A model generated the notes under the pieces. That model was not told the DNA's origin. It worked only from the letters and a program-made list of their open reading frames with translations, and did no database searches. This document shows, piece by piece, positions 1 to 12,347 of a stretch of DNA of 64,000 nucleotides. Location: NCBI GenBank assembly GCA_019059635.1, contig JAGVRJ010000012.1, forward strand, positions 124,001-188,000. The letters are read 5' to 3'. Every line of letters begins with the position of its first letter. The first letter of the stretch is position 1. The translations under genes were made by a program, and so were the position numbers. Source of the DNA: Proales similis (lineage: Eukaryota > Rotifera > Eurotatoria > Ploima > Proalidae).

Positions 1-942
1 CAACTGCTCACTACTCGAGTTATGAGACTTACATTGGCCAGCCGGCCAACTTTGAGCCTCAGAATGCCAACTTGGTTGACCAGGCTCTGTCGAGCTCTGT
101 TGAGCCGAGCAAGCCAAGCAGCAAGCCGATCACCTCCACAGAAGTGGCCTCAGCTCACCAAGGCGATAATAACTTGAAGACGATCGTTTCAGAGCTGATG
201 GGTGTTCAACCAAAACCTCAGGCAGTCGTGGATCGCTTTGAGAACCGACCAAACAAACATTTATGCAGAATAATGGCCGAAGCGCTTGAAACCGAATCGG
301 CGTATGGAGGAAGGCCCGTCCTAGTGCAAGTGGACCAGCGACCACAAATTGAGAGATTTGAATTCTACGACTCTGACGTGAAGCAAATAATCGGAGCCGA
401 CCACGCGTTGGGTTTAGTTCGGCTAACAGTTCACTACGATGATCTCAGAACTCGCCTATCGATCACAGTACACGAGGCCAGGTAAGCAATTTTAACTCTG
501 TGACTTTGTTTTTGGCAAAGATTTTTTAATCGTTTGGCTTTTAAAGGCATTTGCGCAATTTGGACAAAAAGAATCAAATGAGCGATCCATACGCGCGAGT
601 CTATCTGTCGCCTGACGAGAAGCCGTCGTTCAAGAGGAAGACGAAAATCATCAAAAACAATTTGAATCCAATCTGGCAGCAGACTTTTGACTATCCAATG
701 GGCATCGCGCAAGCCATCACAAAAGAGCTCAAGATCAGCCTCAAGGACGAGAGAGGCTTGTTCGAGCGGCAAACTTCAAAAATATTCGGCGAGGTAGGTT
801 ACCTTAATCGGCATTGGTTGCTTTTGGCATTTGATTGAATAATTGACAATTCAATTAGATTTCACTCAAGCTCAACTCGATCGATATTCGCCAGCCATTC
901 ACACGTTGGTTTAATCTTCAGCCATCAACTACCAGCAAATAG
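1..942 (+). CDS. C2-domain protein, RIM/Piccolo/rabphilin-like, C-terminal part
   Basis: This is the 3' end of a gene entering from the left edge. Three exons can be read: edge to about 482, about 546-793, and 859-942 (TAG). The introns begin GTAAGC and GTAGGT, and the second junction is phase 0. The last ~130 residues form one C2 domain: a strand with LVRLTVHYDD, the Asp-bearing loop KKNQMSDPYARVYL, basic strands, NLNPIWQQTF, a second loop near LKDERG, and a final WFNLQP strand. Such domains bind phospholipid, often with Ca2+, and this arrangement is typical of presynaptic scaffold or effector proteins; which one is an inference. The upstream ~150 residues are polar and low-complexity. A polyadenylation signal AATAAA lies at 1243-1248. 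Confidence 0.72.
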
Positions 943-1317
943 AGTGCCAATGCTTCAAAATATGCAATTTTAATTCAGATTATTTATTTCGCGAGCCAGA
1001 GCCAAATACAAAGAAAAAAATCATCGAAACCATTTGCCAGCTTAGAGGAGAGAACTCGAAAATTTAATTGTTAAAAGAACAGAAAAAATGCGAATCAACA
1101 GAATAACTAACGAATTCGCCCCTTAATTTGCTGGCCGTGTTTCAATAGAACTCAACTGATAGTTGCGATTCGTCATCCAAAAGCTTTTATTTCACTTGTT
1201 ATTTAAATTGTTAATTATGAAATGAATTTGCTTTGTGAATCAAATAAACGCGCATTTAAATTGCAATTTGCAGAGCAACCAAAAGAGGAGATTTGCATGA
1301 GACAAGATATCCAGAGA

Positions 1318-1905
1318 TTAAAATTCGAGACCTTTTTGCCGCCTTTCGGCAATTGAAAGGCCGTAGTAGTCGATCGGAGTATCATCGACAAATACTCTTC
1401 TCTGCTCTGGCGTGTAGGCTTCGCTCACATCTGGCGTGAAGGTTGTTTGCTCGAAAAGCTTTTCTAATTCAACGCAGCCATCTTGGCGGCGTGATTGGAC
1501 AAAGCTGAGCTCTTTGTAGCGTCCTCTGTCTACTGGTTCAATCCGACTAGTTACTGTTGGGGTCCTCTTTGACTTGGTACTGGCTGTGAGCTCCCTGTCT
1601 GGCTTGATCTTTGAAATACAAGCACCGTTCAGTCGGAACAGTTTTTAAACAACAGAATTAGTTGAATGAATCGTCACCCAATTTTTGAGCAGAGTGTCGG
1701 CTTTGTCAACAGACACTTCAGGCGCAGTGATTGGCTCGCCGTAGTGCCTTCGCTCATTCAGGCCGTGATAATACGTTTCGACAGGCTCTTCGATAAAAGT
1801 CAATTGGGCGAAATTATTTCTCTTTTTATCAACAAGTTTGGAACGCGTCTTGAGCAGGCGTGCGCTTTTGCTACGAGTCCCGCCACTCTTAACCGGAGTG
1901 TCCAC
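1318..1905 (-). CDS. small protein of unknown function with a repeated YYxGL..ERR motif
   Basis: Two coding exons on the minus strand: 1678-1905 and 1318-1608, joined by a 69-bp GTGACG...AAG intron at phase 0; the stop is TAA at 1318-1320. The product is about 170 residues, basic and hydrophilic, with no signal peptide or membrane segment. A motif occurs twice: YYHGLNERRHYGEP in exon 1 and YYGLSIAERRQKGLE at the C-terminus. The 5' end is unresolved: no in-frame ATG precedes the stretch and a stop lies just upstream, so a short first exon is probably spliced on around 1906-2030, where the 3' untranslated region of the FTSJ1 gene also lies. I do not recognise the family. The short Tyr/Arg repeats recall small axonemal or scaffold proteins, but that is only an impression. 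Confidence 0.5.
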
Positions 1906-2031
1906 TTAGCATTCGAGAGTGTTCGTCAGACACAGCAATACGGTCGATCTAATCCATCCAGTCTTATTTAGACGATGATTCAAAGCAGCAAATCTTCAAC
2001 GACTTTTCTTTTCATTTTATTTTCGCACCTC

Positions 2032-3056
2032 TCAGTTTGAAATTGTGAGGTCAGAGAGTTTGGAATTATCGAGCTGAGCGTCGGCCTCATGGGCTTGTCC
2101 GATCAGATTATTCTTGCGCATTTCTTTGGCTCGCATATAAGGCGGCTCAATGGGCGGATTGACTGGCGAGAGCGTCTGGTAGTCGTCATTCTCGTCCAGA
2201 CGAAGCGGATAGGTCTTGTCTGCGTCGTATGCCTGGTTGAGATCTCCACAGGCGACGAACGGCACAATAAGCCGATTGGCTCCCTCAAACTCACTTGGAC
2301 TAGTGTAATCCTGATCTAACAACGGATTGTACATGCTCGGCTCGTAGCCGGCCGGTGGCTGAAATCCTTCGCAAACAATAAACGACTCGAGACTTGAATT
2401 TCGACTCGACCGTGGCTTGGCTACGCTGACTTGTTTGAAAAATAGTTTCAGCTGAGAGAAGAGCAGCGTAATATCTTTGCCTCTGAATATCTTGGCGACG
2501 AATTTGCTTGACTCATGAACTTTGAGCACATGAGTGGTGATATTGAGTGCAGCTAGAACCAGCTGAGCCTGGATGAACTCGTCTATGTCATGCAGACCGG
2601 TGACATCAGGTGCTCCGTCACAGACAACCAAGTCGGCTCGTTCGCCTTCAAAATGAGCGACGATCTCGGCCGCTGTCTCGTATTTGGTTATATCACCTTG
2701 AATTTGAATTACTCCATCCAGCGGCGCCATTTTTTGCAAATCGACCGCCACTATTTTGACATCACTCGAATCACAATCGAGTCGATCGGCTCTTCTCAGC
2801 TCTCGGCTCAATACCTGCGACCATGAGCCGGGCGCCTACAATTTGGCCAAATTAGAAACTGTTGGCAATTAAGCGCAATTGCGCATCTACTTTGGTCCAG
2901 ACTCACCGCACACAAGTCTACGACACGCCTCACACCGTCGAACAGACGGTATTCTTCGTTTATCTGAAGAAGCTTGAACGCACTTCTCGCTCGCCAGCCG
3001 TTCTCTTTTGCCAAACGGTAGTAAATGTCACGCTTATCCTTCGACGCTCGACCCAT
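2032..3056 (-). CDS. FTSJ1: tRNA (cytidine(32)/guanosine(34)-2'-O)-methyltransferase, FTSJ1/Trm7 family
   Basis: Two exons: 2907-3056 and 2032-2835, split by a 71-bp intron inside the SAM-binding motif, so VVDLCA joins [10 protein letters not shown]. The product is about 317 residues, close to the family's usual length (~330). The enzyme 2'-O-methylates anticodon-loop positions 32 and 34 of certain cytosolic tRNAs with SAM as donor. The K-D-K-E tetrad is visible: Lys in [13 protein letters not shown], Asp in [13 protein letters not shown], Lys in VAKIFRGKD and Glu in SLESFIVC. The start [18 protein letters not shown] is the canonical N-terminus. The C-terminal ~70 residues are the less conserved tail that contacts partner subunits in relatives. 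It is transcribed divergently from the coiled-coil gene to its right, with about 430 bp between starts. Confidence 0.93.
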
Positions 3057-3219
3057 CTCTCGGCCAAGTTGCTTTCCGAATTAAATATTGTGTATGTCAC
3101 GTGAGAGCTGGTGCAAATGCATGCAAACTGCATGATAAAGAACCATAAAGCGGCAGGCAAGAGGTAAAGAGAGATACGCACATGCAAACGCATTGCATTC
3201 AGGCTCGCTCGCATGCATA

Positions 3220-3405
3220 ATTCCGGGCGGTGGCTTTAGCCAAAGCAACCCGGTTGGTAACTGTCATCCGAGCAAAAGTTACAGACCCCGCTTTCCAGGC
3301 AAAATGTTTAACATTGAGTGAACGATCGTCATAGGAACCGCCAGGCCTGTAATAAGGGCTTTCCTTGAACTAAGTGTTCGAGCCAAGGCCTTGGACAGAC
3401 AAGGC
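3220..3405. other. GC-rich segment with several inverted repeats between divergent genes
   Basis: Between the FTSJ1 start and the first coiled-coil exon lies a segment clearly less AT-rich than usual spacers. Visible pairings include CCGGG with CCCGG about 25 bp later enclosing a GGC-TTTA-GCC hairpin, GTAACT with AGTTAC about 20 bp apart, CTTGAAC with GTTCGAG (one wobble pair), and the perfect 12-bp palindrome CCAAGGCCTTGG at 3383-3394. It could be a shared promoter, the 5' untranslated region of the coiled-coil gene, or a structured RNA gene. It does not match any spliceosomal, U3, SRP, RNase P or tRNA sequence I know, and it has no long open frame. Confidence 0.3.
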
Positions 3406-3485
3406 GTGTATGTGGCTTAATCATTTCTTGTGTGTCGTTTTAGATTGGCGAATTGAACGGTGCTATTCTAAACCGGACCGGCCCC

Positions 3486-5536
3486 ATGAAGTGGGCGAAG
3501 TTGAAAGAAACCGAGCTCAAGCTCAACGGCTTGCTTAAGCGTCTGAGAGCTCGTGAAGCCGACAAGGTGAGTTGGCCAAGAGCGCTCATCGAATTGAATC
3601 ATCTTTCATGTCACGTTCTAGACTCGCCTTGAAGCCAGAGCCAATGAACTGCGACGCTCTTGTAACTCGTTACGCAAAAGTATTCGCGAATTGTATGTCG
3701 AACGTGCCAACATCCAGTCAGACCTCCAAGAGCTCAATTCAAAAATCCAAGTGACCGTAAGTGTTTGCCGCTTATCATGTGAGATTGGGTTAAAAGAGCC
3801 ATCTCTCGTTCTAATTTAATAGTTCAACGAAATGACCCGCATTAAATCGAATCTAATCTACAAAACAAAAACCGAATATCAAATGATGATAGAGTGAGTT
3901 GTTTTGAACCATTTGGCATCTCAAAAGATTGAAATCGAACTGACCAAAAATGAAAGGCGTTTCAACAACGAGTTGACCAAGAGCTCGGGACGTTATCGAC
4001 GTCACGAAGAGTCGCGCATTCTAAACGACATTGCCACTCACAAGCAAGGCCTTGTTCGCTTCGACCAGTACGAGGAAAAGAAAAAGGAATATGACGCGCT
4101 GAAAGAAGAGCACGGAAACAAGAAAAACGAGCAAAATGTAAACTATTTCCTCCAGTGTTTCCGTCTTTTTTTTTTGATAAATTGATTTGCCTAAACCTTG
4201 GACAGGCCAATTGGGCCGTAATTGGAGAGAAAAACAATGAACTGAAAATGGCCAGCGCAGAGCTGCGGGCAGTTGAACAACAATTAGTCGAACAAGCGCC
4301 CGGTAAGTCAGAAATCAAACTACCGAGAACGAAACGAGTTTGGCAAAACTTCTTTTCAATAGTGCTGGAGCAAATGCTCAAGGAAAAATTGGAATTAAAA
4401 GCCGAAATAGGCGAACTCGAACGAGAGCAAGTCAAAGAGCATAAAAGGAATCGCAAAGAAAAACGACGCCCGCGTCTGAACTCATCACGACAGCCCTCTT
4501 ATGAGTAAGCTCTCATAACTCTTTCAATCAAACGCATCTCTAGCTTCGTGAAACCCAATAGCGACGAGTTTTTGAATGAGTTGGAGGAGCAGATGCGTGA
4601 CTTGAATCTACTGATTGCTTATTTCGAAAAGCTACGCGAAGAGCCGGTCGATTCGAGCGATGTGCCCAAATGCGAAATGGCAAGGCCGAATAGTTTGCCT
4701 CTCGGTCTAGCGGCGCCCGACAGTGAAAACGTCGGCTCAACCCCACTCTCGCCGGGCACTCCCATGTTTGACGAGACGGGCACCTTTTTAATGAAGAAGA
4801 AAATCGACGAGAATCCTCTGGCCGGCAGTCGGCGACACAGACGACCTCGAAAAGGCAAATGCTCGAAAAATGTAATTTCTGCGTTTGAATTCCAATCTGC
4901 ACAAGTTTTTTGTGAAAACTAAAAATTCTGAAATTAAAGACGAAACTCTCTCATCCGGTCGACATAATTCAGACATTGGCCAAGTTGAAGGTGCCCGTAA
5001 CCCTCAGCAATCAAGTGGAAGAGTGTCTGTCGGAGCTAAATCGGCGACGTGACGAACTTCAGAATCAGCTTGACAGCTATGAAATGATGATTCGTCTGGA
5101 GGAAAAAACCGCCGAGTTCGATGAGACGGCCTCAGGTCGCGATTCGACCTACGAATCGGATGCGTGCGCTTCGTTGGCCGGCTCGAGCGTTCGAACAGAA
5201 ACGGCGCTGGCCCGCTCCGATGAGTCGGATGTGACAGTTCTGGACGGAGAAACAAGATCTGAGAAGGCTGTGGATAATCCGAGCGTGAGCAGCGACAAGA
5301 CCATCACTCCCCGTAGCTCGCCAAGAGCATCTCGTCCCAAGCTCTCTGTTAAAAAGCTCAGTCTAGAAGAGACCACCGGTGACGAGAGACAAACCGTACT
5401 GCTAAATCGTCAGACCTCTGACGGCTACAGTAGTCTGCCTCTATCAGCCAGCAGTGTGATATTCGAAAGTCCAGCTTGCAATCCGTTTTTCGCCGCCGCA
5501 TCATCTGTCAAAAAGGGAGGCGAATCAAATGCCTAG
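3486..5536 (+). CDS. coiled-coil protein, weak BFR1-like organisation
   Basis: Eight exons: 3486-3566 (or from an acceptor at 3443/3444), 3622-3756, 3823-3893, 3957-4137, 4206-4302, 4363-4504, 4544-4871 and 4973-5536. Junction phases agree throughout. The ATG at 3486 is the first in the exon. The preceding 14 in-frame codons are open, so a further 5' exon cannot be excluded. The product is ~520 residues: a highly charged coiled coil for about the first 280, then a Ser/Pro-rich linker, a second short coiled coil starting TLAKLKVPVTLSNQVEECL, and a Ser/Thr-rich acidic tail. The pattern of Lys-Leu heptads with ESRILNDIATHK recalls BFR1-type mRNP/ER-associated coiled-coil proteins, but the similarity is weak and function is unassigned. 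AATAAA signals follow the stop at about 5541 and 5563. Confidence 0.75.
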
Positions 5537-6032
5537 AGCCAATAAAAGGAACCAATTCTTCAAATAAAACAAAGCCAAGAAACAACAAGAATAGCAATCA
5601 AATGTCATATTGTTTGTCGATTTAGAATTTAAACAATTTTCGCTTCTATTCTCTTTCTATTTTAATTGAAACCCAAATACCAGCAGAATTTATTGGCCGA
5701 TTTTATCTAAATAGAGGCGACGCGAGCGGTCTGATTATTTAAACTTGACGATGCTGCTCGACGCCTCGCAGCCCATTATTGGCATTCTTTCATGTTAGGA
5801 GTCGAAATAAAGCTTTCCTTCAGCCATTAAAGGCGAAATCTGTTTTTCATTCTGACACAGCTGTTCTCAATATGGCCACAGCCAGCAAGTGAGCTCTATG
5901 CTTGCTTGCCTCCTTCGTCCCTTTCCGCTCTTATCTCGCTGTCTGCTGAGAGAGAACGCTTTTTTGTCAAAATATTTAAATTGGCGCAGAATCACATGAA
6001 CATAAATAAGAGAGCAATCGGCATCGGGCTAG

Positions 6033-6608
6033 ATGTTGAAAATGTTCAAGTTGATGATTTTCGCCTTGTTCTTGGTAACAAAACTCGCCAACGGAGCTGT
6101 TCAGGTCTGTGAGCAGAGCCCTGAATGGAGTCTGGATGGCTACAACTTTCCGGCCGATTTCAATAGTCACTTGAACTTTCTTGCCTTGCTACGCGCAAGC
6201 TGTGGATTTTGTAGACGCCAATCGATTGAGTAAGTGGCGATTTAACGACGAATAAATGAGAAAGATTTAAGCGAATGAATTCATTTCAGTCTTGAGAAAT
6301 TAAGAAAAGAGCTCAAAAACGACGGACTAGACCTGAGCTTCGTGATTGTTAACGGCATGGACTATGCGAGCATTGGCAGGAAAAGCGTGTTCACATCGGT
6401 GACCAGCATTCCGGTCGTACAGGACACAGAGGAGGCACAAGTCTGGGAAATGTACAACGGAACCACCGACGACATGCTCATGTTCGACCGATGCGGTCGT
6501 CTGCTCAAACACTTGACCCTGCCTGACGCGCTCGTCTACAACGGCTCGGTGAGAAAGCATCTACTGGAAGCCTATTATTCAAACGCTTGCGGCCAAGGCT
6601 CTTGCTAA
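6033..6608 (+). CDS. selenoprotein P N-terminal-domain homologue, Cys form (CxxC)
   Basis: Two exons, 6033-6229 and 6290-6608, joined at phase 2 and encoding about 171 residues. The N-terminus MLKMFKLMIFALFLVTKLANG is a plausible signal peptide, so the protein is probably secreted. The mature part matches the thioredoxin-like domain of vertebrate selenoprotein P: active-site strand FLALLRASCGFCRRQS, the following helix DLEKLRKEL, the strand LSFVIVNG, and the diagnostic DRCGRLLKHLTLP segment. Where selenoprotein P has Sec-x-x-Cys this protein has CGFC, all codons are sense, and the frame ends at a TAA after NACGQGSC. The His-rich and Sec-rich C-terminal half of vertebrate SELENOP is absent, so a redox role rather than selenium transport is inferred. 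Two further Cys near the end could form a disulfide. The poly(A) signal is at 6724-6729. Confidence 0.85.
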
Positions 6609-6733
6609 CCAAACGCTCAAAACAGACAAAATTTATTTGTAAATCATCGTGATTAGATAAAAAATTCGCATCCAACAGTAATTAGCGTTCATATGACTAG
6701 AAGTTGAGAAGCGGCCAATGCTGAATAAAAAGC

Positions 6734-7912
<1,179 letters not shown>

Positions 7913-9957
7913 AATTGAATTTCTTTCTAGCCTCTTAATAATTACGATTTAATCATTTTGGATTTAATTGCCGTCCTAATCGAATTCAGCCTTGATTCTT
8001 CAGTTCTAATTGAATCGAAGAGGCCAAAATCGCTTCTTCAATTCGATTAGACACAAATTGTCCAAATATATTAATGTTATTCAAAACGAGTCGGCAAGAC
8101 AGACGCAGAGTAAGAGAGAGAGAGAGACAGCCAGAGAGAGAAAGGAGGAAAACGTTATCGAGCAAAAAGAGCCGCTGAGTAAAATAGGCCGATCCGACCG
8201 ACTGGCCTGTTAGCTCAGTGAAAAGGAATTAAAAAGTGCTATTCTGCTTTGGGCCTGCAATGTGAACAAGTTGAATGAAAATTCGCTTGTCAAAGGCGAA
8301 AAACAATGCAAATAAGCAGGTTGACATGCAGATGCGCGCGAGTCAGCAACAAGGCATTCTTAATCGAATAAGAGATGCGAATAAATGAGCGGATGAGCAA
8401 GTTTGCCTAGCGCAGCAAAATGGAAGACCACACAAGCGATGGATGCTTCAATTAGAGTATTGCCTGTGACCCAGGGCGGTGGTTGAGCGGAAAGATTTGA
8501 AATGGCAATCGATTGCTGATTGTCATTGTCTCTCCTCTTTGCCCCTGCGTGCTGCTACTTGCTGTCTCTCTCTCCCTCCTCCTGCCTCGCTTGCTTCTCT
8601 CTGCCATTTTCAGTCTCATTTGATTTTAGCGCCTCCTCAGCAAACGCAAGAGAGCCGCAGCCAGTCAGTCAGTCGTCAGGCCCTAGTCAGTCAGAAGAAC
8701 ACGCATTTTGACAAGCTGACTTGGCGCGTAAACATTTGATCTCTGCCCTCTCTAATCAAATTAGAAGCGTTTATTTCAATCTGTTTTATTGTTATTGCAA
8801 ATCACTTTAATCACTCGTTTGCTTGCTCTCTTTCCTGCAAGCTTGTAATTAGCAGAATTGGTTGGCCGCGCTGATCACTTCTGTCGCCTCCCATCTCTCC
8901 CGCCCACTCTTCTGGTTCGCATCCATCTTTTTCCTCGCTTAGCTGTTGTGCTCTTCTCTTTTTCTCAAGTCTCTGTATTTGATTCATTTTCATTTCCGGC
9001 TTCATTGTCTAGATTGCTGCTGGCTTGTGCGCTTTGTTTGCGCTCGCCTCGCCTGACTTATTAGCTCTTAATCGGCTCCGATTGGCGCCGATTCGTCATC
9101 AAATATTGACAAGTGCGACTATGATAATAAAAACAAACAAATGCTTTTCTTGGTTTTTATTATCTATCTGTACATTTTGTCGCCCGGCCTCGTGTGCGAG
9201 TATATGAGCAGGCGTATGAGACGGGTGCCGACCGCTTGGCCAGCTTTTTAGTTGAACGCGATTGCTATTGGCCTTGCGAGCTTAAACATTGCTTTTCATT
9301 CATTTGACTCAAAAGGGTTCCTTTCTCTTATCGCTCGTTTGCACTCTTTTTATGGTCTTTTACTTTTTGGGCTTGTTAAGCCTCTGAACCGATCAAGTTA
9401 ATAAAAGCATTAACTGGCCCCTTATCTGTGTCCTTGGTAAACCGTTTGGCAAGTTTCTTTGAAATGAAAAATGAAAGAAAAAAAATAAGAAGTTTGATTT
9501 GCAAGAAAGGCCGGATGTCTGTTGATAAAAGTTGAAAAGTAAAACTGAAAACAAAGCGAGCAAGTCGGAACAAAATGATAAATGAAGAGCTCAAGCGAGT
9601 AATAGAGCGCCGCTTGAACACAAACTCTGGAAGGGGACATGAAAGAAGAGAGACAGAGAAAGCGGTGATGTTGCCTGATCGAGCAGACATTGAGTGAGCA
9701 CGGTGCGTTAAGTTGCGCGCTGCGTAGCTAAGCACTCGAACTGTAAACGCGTGGTAACTGTTTTAAATCGTGCTGTGCGCATATAGCAGCTCACGAGCCA
9801 GAATACAAACACAGAAATTTTTGTTCTAATTATTATTTGACCATCGACTGCATGCAGGCGAATCGTTCTCTTCACCAACAAGATTGACCCTAGAGCGTTA
9901 GTTTTTTAGAAGCGTAATCAGCGTTTGCGAATACTCCAACTCGCCCAGTCTACAAAA
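7913..9957. other. non-coding interval between PHOX2 and CCT7
   Basis: About 2 kb with no supportable coding region. It includes a purine run (GA)n near 8110-8140, CT-rich tracts around 8525-8630 and 8880-8950, and AT-rich spacers. It lies upstream of the minus-strand PHOX2 start, so it probably carries that gene's promoter and enhancers, and upstream of the CCT7 start near 9958. Confidence 0.6.
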
Positions 9958-11627
9958 ATGGTAGGCAGCTCGTCTAAGTAGCCGATTCTCTAAGCCTTGT
10001 AATAAATCGCATCTTTTTCTCTCCACAGCAACCGCAAATCATTCTACTCAAGGAAGGAACCGACACCTCGCAGGGAAAGCCTCAGATAGTCTCAAATATA
10101 AACGCGTGCCAGGCGATTGCCGAGGCAGTGCGAACCACACTGGGACCGCGCGGAATGGACAAATTGATCGTTGACTCTAGAAACAAAACGACCATTTCAA
10201 ACGACGGAGCAACTATCATGAACTTACTTGAGGTCGTCCATCCGGCCGCTCGAACTCTGGTCGATATTGCCAAGTCGCAAGACGCCGAGGTCGGCGACGG
10301 AACCACCAGTGTTGTGCTGCTGGCGGCCGAAATTCTGCGAAACTGCAAACAATTTATCGAAGAGGGCGTCCACCCGCAGGTCATAATAAAATCGCTTCGA
10401 ATGGGAACCAGAATGGCGATTGAGAAGATCAAAGAGATCTCTATCAAGGTCTCAAAAGAAGACAAGGAAGAACAACGCCAGCTGCTCAAGAAATGTGCTG
10501 CCACCACTCTGAGCTCGAAGCTGGTCGCTCACAGCAAAGAATTCTTCGCCGATATGGTGGTCGGAGCTGTGATGCACTTGGACGACTGGCTGCCATTGAA
10601 CATGATTGGCATCAAGAAAGTGCAAGGCGGCGCTCTTGAGGACTCTCAGCTTGTGCATGGAGTTGCATTTAAGAAAACATTCTCCTACGCCGGCTTTGAG
10701 ATGCAGCCGAAAAGATACGAAAAGCCGCTGATTGCTTTGCTTAACATCGAGCTTGAGCTAAAAGCCGAGCGAGACAATGCCGAGATTCGCGTGGACAGCG
10801 TCGAAGAGTATCAGAACATAGTCGATGCCGAGTGGCAGATTCTCTACGACAAGCTGGAGAAAATCTACAAGAGCGGCGCCAAAGTGGTTCTCTCACGTTT
10901 GCCCATCGGCGACGTGGCCACGCAGTACTTTGCGGATCGCGATCTATTCTGCGCTGGCCGAGTGGCCGAGGAGGATCTCAAGCGAACAATGAAAGCTTGC
11001 GGAGGAGCCATCCAGACCTCGGTCGAGGGCTTCGGCAACGAAGGCGTGCTCGGCACTTGTGAAATATTCGAAGAGCTGCAGATCGGCGGCGAACGCTACA
11101 ACTTGTTCAAAGGCTGCCCAAATGCTCGAACATGCACTTTCATTCTGAGAGGCGGCGCCGAGCAGTTCATCGAGGAAACTGAACGATCGCTGCACGATGC
11201 CATCATGATAGTCAGACGCGCTCTCAAAAATGACTCGATTGTTGCCGGTGGCGGTGCCATTGAAATGGAGATTTCAAAATGCCTGCGCGACTACTCGCGA
11301 ACTATTGCCGGCAAAGAGCAGGTGATAATCTCAGCGCTGGCCCGCTCGTTTGAGATCATTCCGCGCCAGCTGTGCGACAACGCCGGCTTCGACGCCACCA
11401 CCATTTTGAACAAGCTCAGGCAAAAGCACTCAGAAGGAGGCGTCTGGTACGGAGTGGACATAGTCAACGAAGACATCGCCGACAATTTCAAGGCTACTGT
11501 CTGGGAGCCGGCCGTGGTGAAGATTAATTCGATCACTGCTGCGTCTGAAGCCGCTTGCATGGTGATAAGCATCGATGAGACAATCAAAGCACCAAGATCA
11601 GCGGTAAACAATGCCGCCGAGCATTAG
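9958..11627 (+). CDS. CCT7: T-complex protein 1 subunit eta (CCT7), cytosolic chaperonin
   Basis: Exon 1 contributes only the initiator ATG (9958-9960). The next base begins GTAGGC, and the 68-bp intron ends CTCTCCACAG at 10028. Exon 2 (10029-11627) encodes the rest, giving about 533 residues, the normal CCT length. The protein is one of eight subunits of the ATP-driven TRiC/CCT ring that folds actin, tubulin and other cytosolic proteins. The eta-specific start [19 protein letters not shown], the group II nucleotide motif [18 protein letters not shown], the phosphate loop [13 protein letters not shown], the catalytic Asp region and [20 protein letters not shown] are all present. The glycine-rich C-terminal tail seen in vertebrate eta is missing, and the protein ends SAVNNAAEH. 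Confidence 0.96.
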
Positions 11628-12347
11628 AGCCTCTCTCTCTTAGCCTGTGCGACACACTGATCACCAGCAGACAGCCAACGCTTTAAGCGAACCAATTCAT
11701 AGCTCAGCTCAACCGTTCCCTCCCCTTCCTCCTTAAAGTCCTTAATTTAAAAGAATCACTTGACCGATATCGCATTTAGCTCTTTTAATGCGGGTTATGT
11801 GGACAAGTTGGTGTTTGGATGAAATCGGCGGGCTCAGGTCCTCAAATCTATTGAATTTAAAAAAGGCAGCCCTTAAAAAAGAATTCTCAGAAAAGCCACC
11901 CAGAGAGCAAAAACTAATTAAACTTGAAAAAAAAGTCATTCGCATTCGCTCAGAAGAATAAACACGAAGAAATTAGGGAAAAGAGAAGGAGAGCTTTTTG
12001 CAAAAAGGTAAATAAAACGTAATTAACCGAGCCTAACTTGGCGGCCTCAGAAGTTTAGTGGCTTAGACGACGCGAGAGTCACATCCATCCGATCAGAGTT
12101 GGCTGCACCTTTTTTTGAAAAGTTGAACAAGTTAAACAGAAATGTTCAAGTTTAACAAAATGCTGCCAGCACAACAGCAGCCGCCAACGCCTAATCGAGT
12201 GTAAGGCTCGACTAGAGCAGCGGCTGCGATTAAGAATAGAAACAGGTGCGTGTCGCCAAGCGAGTTTTTATTCTCAAATAATTTAATCGCGTGACGGCTC
12301 AGGCTCGGTAGCGAAGGTCTTTGGTATTTAGGAGAGTTTAAGCAAGA
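11628..12347. other. non-coding interval
   Basis: The 3' flank of CCT7 followed by the upstream region of the ankyrin gene. It is AT-rich with adenine runs. I see no coding region, RNA gene or repeat family in it. Confidence 0.5.

Noticed and set aside
3220-3320. Spliced-leader RNA gene (a GGTAACTG-like donor after a short leader)
   Set aside because: No Sm-binding site (AATTTTTGG-like) follows, the upstream part does not resemble a known leader, and only one copy is present. Kept only as an unexplained structured segment.
6033-6608. Hidden in-frame UGA/Sec codons in the selenoprotein-P-like gene
   Set aside because: The frame is closed by TAA and all internal codons are sense; the active site uses two Cys. 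No UGA needs recoding.
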